A stretch of DNA of 19,728 nt from the NCBI GenBank assembly GCA_022771185.1, contig JALFCJ010000101.1, forward strand, positions 1-19,728. Reading direction: 5' to 3'. The notes below the pieces were generated by a model. The model made no database searches. It was not told where the DNA came from and saw nothing but the letters and a program-made list of their open reading frames with translations. The translations under genes and the position numbers were made by a program. Positions 14,878-19,728 of this stretch are shown here, piece after piece. This DNA is from Spirochaetales bacterium (GTDB taxonomy: Bacteria; Spirochaetota; Spirochaetia; Sphaerochaetales; Sphaerochaetaceae). Each line of letters begins with the position of its first letter. Positions within the stretch are counted from its first letter, which is position 1.

Positions 14878-16779
14878 TTAATACAAATCATCGACTCTTA
14901 GTGTGATCAATTCATCGTCTTTAGATTCCGAAGTAATTCTTTTTGAGAGTTTCACTTCTCCTTTGGTGATCATGTCATTGATGGTGTCACCATAAGAGAA
15001 GTTTTTTTTGTTCCTCAATTCATCAAGTATTTCAAACACTCTTTCTTTTACTCCTTCTTCTGCCTTTAATTCTTTCTTTGACAAGTGGTATGAGAAGATA
15101 TCCCACAACTCTTGGTTTGAGTAAGAAGAGAAGAGGAGAGAGTAGGGAATTGAAGAGAGAAGGCCAGGGTTACGCTTTGTGATATCAGAGTATGATTCCT
15201 GACTGAGAGAGAGTATTACAACAAGCTCACCTTTATGTTTTTCCATCATATTGATGATGTTTTCGAGAATGATGCACTCTCTATCCTTTACTCTCTCATC
15301 AAGACTCTGTCCCTGCCAGTTGATGAATAGCATCCCGCCTCTTGATCTATTAAAGAGCTTATTGACGGTGTCTATGGATTTTGCTGGTGATTTTGATTCC
15401 AAGTGTGCTTTATTTACAAACTGTATATTGTCAGCAGAGTCATTTTTAAAGATAATTCCTTCTTTTTCAAGAATTTCAGAGTACAGCCTTGCAACAGTTT
15501 CTTTACCCGTTCCTCTGTCTCCTATGAAGACCATGTTAAGTGACGGGATATCTGTCAAAATTCTATTATTAGGTCTCTGGAATATATTCAAAGCAGGGCA
15601 GTAATTAGACTTAAAGCCTCTAAGTTTCCTCTCCTCCAAGAGAGCGGAGTAGGAGATGATGGATTCTATCAAATCCTTAGCTCTTTCCCCGTGAGGAAGC
15701 TCTGAGAGTTTTTCCATTGGACTTTTTTCCTCAGTATAATCTGTATTATTGGATGCTTTATCGTATATGGAACATAAATCCTGATATGAGAAGTATTTTT
15801 TACTGGATTCTCTCATAAGAGAATTCATATCTCCTTTAAGAGAGTCAATACTTCTCTCTCTTTCCAGTATTGTTATTGCTTCCTCTTTTGTAAAACCTGG
15901 ATCTTGAATTAGCTTAAGAGGAATATCCCTATATTCATCTGTCAAAGCCTTGACTAGTCTCTCATCATAGTAAGAGCTTTCAATGATAATAAGGTTTTCA
16001 TTGTTTGAATCCATGATATCTAAAAAATCATCGAAATCATCTCTGTTTTTGAAGATGCTTTCATCTTCCAGAGATAATACTATTACACCGCCCTTAATTA
16101 CTTCTGTTGTCCTTTTGAAGATATCCAGTGAAATTGGATAGTCTTCATTATTCTTGTTTGTGATCTCTACATAGCCGTAATATGAAGAGAAGAGGCGGTT
16201 ATTATCAAAAAGAGTCTTTAATAGAGTCTTTCTCATGACTGTTCTTCTTTCATTACTCAGGGAAAGAAGGTAGTAATTAGATTTATTCTGTTTGTAACGA
16301 GGATGTTCTTTGCTTTCTTTTTCTATTCTTTCTATCTCTTTTTCCAGTGAAATAGGGTATGAAAAATAAGAATGATCATGACTCATGTAGGTATTGGTCA
16401 TTGGAATTTTTTCAATGGAAAGACCGTCAAGGTTTTTTGTTGCAGCATCGGAGGATCCTACATAGAGCATATGCTGGCTTCTTTCTGAACGGTTTACAAG
16501 AGAAAAGAAGGAGAAGGGAGAAACTTCGTTGATGCCGCTTTCATCTAGTTTTAGTTCAAGAGAGTCAGTTATATGATCAATGAAAAACTCGAGACTTCTT
16601 TTGTTGCATGATGCTACCATGCATATCTTTTCATTGTCTTCATCGCCATATGCAACATATCCTTTATCATCCAGGAGAAATGAAGGGTCGTATGCTTCTT
16701 CCTTTATGATGGATAGAATGGTGTCTATGTGGTTTTTTCTTAAACTATCTCCGATTTTGAAACACATTTTGTAGTACAT
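14878..16779 (-). CDS. Degenerate CbxX/CfqX-type AAA+ protein (pseudo-ATPase paralogue)
   Basis: Read from ATG 16779, which has AAGGA eight bases upstream; the longer open frame would overlap the preceding gene by 100 bases. The 633-residue product has about 165 N-terminal residues of unknown fold, a diverged AAA-like domain (YYLLSLSNERRTVMRKTLL onward), and a C-terminal CbxX-like AAA+ domain. In the latter, Walker A is GDRGTGKE (about 420-427) with Glu in place of Thr/Ser, Walker B is LFINWQGQSL with Asn-Trp in place of Asp-Glu, and the arginine finger NPGLRSR is NPGLLSS. Surrounding residues remain recognisable, so the fold is probably kept and hydrolysis lost. Domain order and the ending match the AAA+ protein at 18077. 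I infer an inactive partner or regulator of that ATPase. Confidence 0.75.
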   Translation of the reverse strand: MYYKMCFKIGDSLRKNHIDTILSIIKEEAYDPSFLLDDKGYVAYGDEDNEKICMVASCNKRSLEFFIDHITDSLELKLDESGINEVSPFSFFSLVNRSERSQHMLYVGSSDAATKNLDGLSIEKIPMTNTYMSHDHSYFSYPISLEKEIERIEKESKEHPRYKQNKSNYYLLSLSNERRTVMRKTLLKTLFDNNRLFSSYYGYVEITNKNNEDYPISLDIFKRTTEVIKGGVIVLSLEDESIFKNRDDFDDFLDIMDSNNENLIIIESSYYDERLVKALTDEYRDIPLKLIQDPGFTKEEAITILERERSIDSLKGDMNSLMRESSKKYFSYQDLCSIYDKASNNTDYTEEKSPMEKLSELPHGERAKDLIESIISYSALLEERKLRGFKSNYCPALNIFQRPNNRILTDIPSLNMVFIGDRGTGKETVARLYSEILEKEGIIFKNDSADNIQFVNKAHLESKSPAKSIDTVNKLFNRSRGGMLFINWQGQSLDERVKDRECIILENIINMMEKHKGELVVILSLSQESYSDITKRNPGLLSSIPYSLLFSSYSNQELWDIFSYHLSKKELKAEEGVKERVFEILDELRNKKNFSYGDTINDMITKGEVKLSKRITSESKDDELITLRVDDLY

Positions 16780-16831
16780 AAGTCTTTTCCTTCTACTATT
16801 AGATAGGACGGAAATGGGATAAGAACAAAAC

Positions 16832-16856
16832 AAAAAGGCTACCTTTTTTTGTAGCC
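16832..16856 (-). terminator. Rho-independent terminator inside the AAA+/peptidase cluster
   Basis: On the minus strand GGCTAC (16856-16851) pairs with GTAGCC (16842-16837) around an eight-base loop and is followed by TTTTTG. It lies 21 bases after the caspase-like gene and 53 bases before the pseudo-ATPase start, so it should reduce or separate expression of the latter. Confidence 0.8.
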
Positions 16857-16876
16857 AGAGTATCTTTGTTTCTTTG

Positions 16877-17473
16877 TCATTCGAAGTATTCAAGAGACGT
16901 AAAGTTGAAGACTTCAACTTTATTAGTGGTGTCCATAATAGAATTAAAGAATTCTTTCCATTTCTCCATTGGTACATTATTTCTTAGGAGAGAGTTAAGA
17001 GTTTTGACGAACTTCCACTCGCTTTCCTTGATTCGCTCTTCCTCCACATCCCCTATACCCATATAATCTGCTTCATCTGTGTTTGAGATAAACATAGAAG
17101 AAAAGAAGCCTGGAATATTATTCTTCTTTGCAAAGGTGGAGGCATTACACCATATTCCTATGAATCGTTTTGCTTTGATCTTATCTTTATTTAAGGATGA
17201 GACAGTGTAATCAAAATGAGGGGAGAAGCAGCCTTCTTCCGAGCCATGTCCACAGATAATAAGTGTATCTTCTTCGCTCTCTATAGCCTCATCTACCTCT
17301 TTATTCTCTTCTTTTGAGAAATCGATGGAGAGCTGGAACCACTCATAGCTTTCGCTTCTATTTAAGTATCTTTCATCAAGTGTCAGCTCGATTATTTTGG
17401 CGTCCAAGCCTTCCCAGATTCCTCTGAGAAGGTATGTATCGCTGTCACTGAAATTAGAGTATATAACTGTCAT
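16877..17473 (-). CDS. Putative caspase-like (clan CD) cysteine peptidase
   Basis: A 198-residue protein. A hydrophobic strand ending in a His-Gly dyad, LIICGHGSEEG with His76, is followed about 30 residues later by a second strand ending in cysteine, FIGIWCNAS with Cys109. This His-Gly then Cys pattern on adjacent beta strands is the catalytic layout of caspases, CHAT peptidases and gingipains. After it comes PGFFSSMFISNTDEADYMGI, then a charged helical C terminus. There is no signal peptide. The start at 17473 is nine bases after the ClpP stop and the gene ends at a terminator, so it shares a transcript with the AAA+ and ClpP genes. Peptidase activity is inference from two motifs; a non-catalytic relative is possible. 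Confidence 0.5.
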   Translation of the reverse strand: MTVIYSNFSDSDTYLLRGIWEGLDAKIIELTLDERYLNRSESYEWFQLSIDFSKEENKEVDEAIESEEDTLIICGHGSEEGCFSPHFDYTVSSLNKDKIKAKRFIGIWCNASTFAKKNNIPGFFSSMFISNTDEADYMGIGDVEEERIKESEWKFVKTLNSLLRNNVPMEKWKEFFNSIMDTTNKVEVFNFTSLEYFE

Positions 17474-17482
17474 CTACTCCTC

Positions 17483-18067
17483 TTATACTTCATTCTCTAT
17501 TATTGTGTCAGCTATGCCGTATTTAATAGCTTCTTCTGCATTCATGTATCTATCGTTTTCGATATCTTTCTCTATTTGCTTTAAACTCTTTCCTGTATGC
17601 TTTGAGAGTATTTTTGCTATTGTCTTTCTTGTTTGTGAAAGGTCTTTGGCCAGTGTCGATATCTCTGTTTCTTTTCCTCCGATACCCTCTGGAATAAGGG
17701 GCTGATGAATCATTACTTTCGTATGGGGAAGTAATGATCTCTTGTCGCCTGAAGCGAGAATAAGAGAAGCCATAGAGGCTGCAAGTCCCATAGCTATTGT
17801 ATGGACAGGAGCTTTAATAAATCTAATTGTATCGTAGATGGCTAGGCCTGAAGAGACGCTTCCTCCGGGAGAGTTGATGTATAGAGATATCTCTTTTTCG
17901 TTATCGACGCTATTGAGATACAACAACTGGGCTATGACGGTGTCTGAAATATTGTCGTCTATTACTCCGTTGAGAAAAATGATTCTATCTTTTAAGAGAA
18001 GTGAGAAGATATCATATTGATAATCTCTTCCTTCCTCGTTCTTTATTACATATGGCATTGTTCTCAT
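17483..18067 (-). CDS. ClpP-type ATP-dependent serine peptidase subunit
   Basis: A 194-residue ClpP homologue, which in known systems forms a tetradecameric barrel fed by an AAA+ unfoldase. The triad is intact: Ser98 in GLAASMAS, His121 in MIHQPL, and Asp172 in ENDRYMNAEEA. The oxyanion-loop motif INSPGGSV (65-72) is present, as is YDTIRFIKAPVHTIAMG. The N terminus is short, with no long propeptide. ATG 18067 follows AAGGAGG by four bases and lies ten bases after the AAA+ stop. Housekeeping clpP usually lies next to clpX or tig; here it is embedded with CbxX-type AAA+ proteins and a possible caspase-like peptidase, so it is probably an accessory copy. The AAA+ protein lacks an obvious ClpX-type I-G-F loop, so direct docking is uncertain. 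Confidence 0.92.
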   Translation of the reverse strand: MRTMPYVIKNEEGRDYQYDIFSLLLKDRIIFLNGVIDDNISDTVIAQLLYLNSVDNEKEISLYINSPGGSVSSGLAIYDTIRFIKAPVHTIAMGLAASMASLILASGDKRSLLPHTKVMIHQPLIPEGIGGKETEISTLAKDLSQTRKTIAKILSKHTGKSLKQIEKDIENDRYMNAEEAIKYGIADTIIENEV

Positions 18068-18076
18068 ACTTCCTCC

Positions 18077-19728
18077 TTATGCTGAGAATCCCATGACTCT
18101 GGTCTTTCTATCATTTGAATATTCTTCTGGCATTACAAAGTCTTCTTCGCTTAGTGTCATCAGCTCCGTGTCCGATATGGATTCGATGAGAGAGCCTGAT
18201 AACCTCAAGGCTTTTTTCATCGTCGCCTTTTCAAATAGATTCCTGACGAATCTTCCGTTTCCAAAGTCTTTTTTTAGAGAGGCGACCTTGAATATCTCTC
18301 TGGCCTTCCACTCTGCGTCTTCTGTAAGAGTGTAGTTGTTGTTTTCTGCCATGAGCTTCAAGATTTCCAGTAGCTCGGAGTCGGAGTAATCGGGGAAATG
18401 AACATGGAATGGGATTCTGCTGCGTAGCCCCGGATTTTGGCAGAGAAACTCTTTCATCTCTTTTTCGTATCCAGCAAAGATGACGATAGTATTTTCTCTC
18501 ATATTCTCCATCATCTGAACTATAGTGTTTATAGCTTCCTGTCCATAGAGCTTGTCGTGGCCATCCACCAGAGAGTAGGCTTCATCTATAAAGAGAACGG
18601 AGCCTTCTGCCATTTTAAACACACTCTCTACTTGTTTTGCCGTCCAGCCTACATACTTTCCTATCAAGTCTTTTCTTCCCACTTCTATTAGTTCTCCTTT
18701 TGAGAGAACTCCGTTGTCTTTCATAATCTGGGCAAAAAGACGTGCTACAGTTGTCTTGGCTGTTCCTGGAGCGCCATAGAAGACCATATGGCGGGAAGGG
18801 GAAGAGGGTTTGAGATTTCTCTTTTTCAAAAGTGACTCCATATTGTAATAGGCAATAGCTTCATCGACTACATCCTTTGCCTTATCTAGTCCAATAAGAC
18901 TATGTAATTCTTTATAAGCATTGCCTTTCGGCTTATTCTTACTTGTCATGTGGATATTTGACATGAAAGAGCTGTAAGCGGGGAATGCTTCCTTTTTTCT
19001 CCCTTCTTTCCAAGTGTCGTAGATAGAAGTAAGGTTTGAGTAATGATAACCTTCGCCTGGAACTACTTTATCTAGTAAACTCTCTATATTCTCTATGCCG
19101 TCTTTCTTTGCAAGAAGCTGTAAATAATCTTTGGCGCAATCGTCAAAGACCAAGTTTTCTTTGAGAATGATAAAGTTCATTTTGTCTGCAAGTTTTCTTA
19201 TTGCATTTAAAGATTTCTCTTTTTCGTTATCCAGCTCAATGATTGTAAGGACATTATCTCGATGTATGTTGGCTTTTACCATGATTTCATCAAGTTCTTC
19301 GGAGTCGATAGAATTAAAGATCTCCTCATTTTCATCTTCTTCCTTATTGCAAGAGATAATGACTGTACCTCCGTCACCTCTTGTGTATAGTCTATCTGCA
19401 ATTGTCCCTGATTCCTTGAATCTACTAGAGAAAATATTTTGAAGTGGATTAAGAGAGAGGATAGATACTCTTCTGCTCTTGAGCCTCTTTGCTTTATAGA
19501 GGGAGGAGAGAAGCTGCCTTCGCATCTCTAGTCTTAAATCCTCATTTTCTGATGCGATGATATAGTGGACAGGATGGCATATAAACTCTTTGGGAGCAGA
19601 TGGAGAGAAGATTCTCTCTTTCTCTTCTTCAATAGAATTGAAGACCAAGGAAGAGCCTAAGTCCTCTTCAATCATCTCTTCATTAAAATCCTTCTGTATC
19701 ATGCAGTATCTTTTGTCTCCAACTGAAT
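18077..19728 (-). CDS. CbxX/CfqX (SpoVK-like) AAA+ ATPase, 5' end beyond the window
   Basis: An AAA+ protein with an active C-terminal module. Counting from the first ATG (19702), Walker A is GAPGTAKT at 310-317 (Ala where most have Gly), VGRKDLIGKYVG at 341-352 is the CbxX hallmark, Walker B is VLFIDEAYSL with D373/E374, a sensor strand reads VIFAGY, and NPGLRSR carries the arginine fingers. Residues 45-215 form a diverged AAA-like domain matching that of the pseudo-ATPase at 14878-16779. ATG 19702 has no ribosome site and the frame stays open to the window edge; the paralogue has about 120 more residues before the same point. I therefore think the gene starts outside. It heads the ClpP and caspase-like operon and is its probable motor. 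Confidence 0.88.
   Translation of the reverse strand, partial: SVGDKRYCMIQKDFNEEMIEEDLGSSLVFNSIEEEKERIFSPSAPKEFICHPVHYIIASENEDLRLEMRRQLLSSLYKAKRLKSRRVSILSLNPLQNIFSSRFKESGTIADRLYTRGDGGTVIISCNKEEDENEEIFNSIDSEELDEIMVKANIHRDNVLTIIELDNEKEKSLNAIRKLADKMNFIILKENLVFDDCAKDYLQLLAKKDGIENIESLLDKVVPGEGYHYSNLTSIYDTWKEGRKKEAFPAYSSFMSNIHMTSKNKPKGNAYKELHSLIGLDKAKDVVDEAIAYYNMESLLKKRNLKPSSPSRHMVFYGAPGTAKTTVARLFAQIMKDNGVLSKGELIEVGRKDLIGKYVGWTAKQVESVFKMAEGSVLFIDEAYSLVDGHDKLYGQEAINTIVQMMENMRENTIVIFAGYEKEMKEFLCQNPGLRSRIPFHVHFPDYSDSELLEILKLMAENNNYTLTEDAEWKAREIFKVASLKKDFGNGRFVRNLFEKATMKKALRLSGSLIESISDTELMTLSEEDFVMPEEYSNDRKTRVMGFSA

Noticed and set aside
16780..16977. N-terminal extension of the pseudo-ATPase to 16977
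   Set aside because: It would run through a terminator and overlap the caspase-like gene by 100 bases; the ATG at 16779 has a good ribosome site.
1..19728. tRNA or rRNA genes, CRISPR arrays, or intact insertion sequences with inverted repeats
   Set aside because: I looked for cloverleaf patterns, regularly spaced repeats and transposase motifs and saw none that hold up by eye.

Overview
The window is about 19.7 kb of AT-rich bacterial DNA with strong Shine-Dalgarno sites (AAGGAG/GGAGG), sigma70-like promoters (TTGACA with a 17-base spacer) and a preference for AGA arginine codons. These fit a low-GC bacterium such as a gut spirochaete or Bacillota member. No marker gene fixes the lineage, so this is inference. 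The content (restriction operon, decayed mobile-element genes, an ICE/phage-type helicase remnant, two orphan sigma factors) is that of an accessory or integrated element.

Left part (1-6180, + strand): a tight five-gene restriction-modification operon of LlaJI/McrBC type. It holds two C5-cytosine methyltransferases, a small B3/EcoRII-N-like protein, a McrB-like AAA+ motor and a McrC/LlaJI-type nuclease with a PD-(D/E)xK-like site. Genes overlap or abut. A promoter with a duplicated TGCGTAAT octamer lies in front.

Middle-left (6181-9300): a decay zone. It has a non-coding stretch with a higher-GC island, a frameshifted and internally deleted remnant of the giant SNF2-helicase/DNA-methylase (DarB-like) family, and a convergent Rpn-family PD-(D/E)xK nuclease broken by an in-frame stop and a frameshift. 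A short, extremely acidic protein with its own terminator follows (9305-9655, - strand).

Centre (9656-14800): two paralogous sigma70-family factors (10061-10816 and 14024-14785) that share an A-rich block plus TTGACA promoter and both have long leaders. The first is followed in the same direction by a half-size HsdS-like target-recognition protein and, through an ATGA overlap, an HsdM-like protein that has lost its SAM-binding and NPPF motifs. A sigma factor beside a catalytically dead type I methylase pair suggests a sequence-directed transcription device rather than an enzyme system (inference). An unrecognised gene (13093-13551, - strand) and a cluster of three hairpins lie between the two sigma units.

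Right part (14878-19728, - strand): read leftwards from the window edge, a CbxX/CfqX-type AAA+ ATPase, a ClpP-type serine peptidase with intact triad, a small protein with a caspase-like His-Gly/Cys pattern, an intrinsic terminator, then a second AAA+ paralogue whose Walker A, Walker B and arginine-finger residues are all replaced. This looks like a two-peptidase module built around an active/inactive AAA+ pair. I do not recognise it as a described system. It and the sigma-HsdS-HsdM operon are the two best candidates for something new here.
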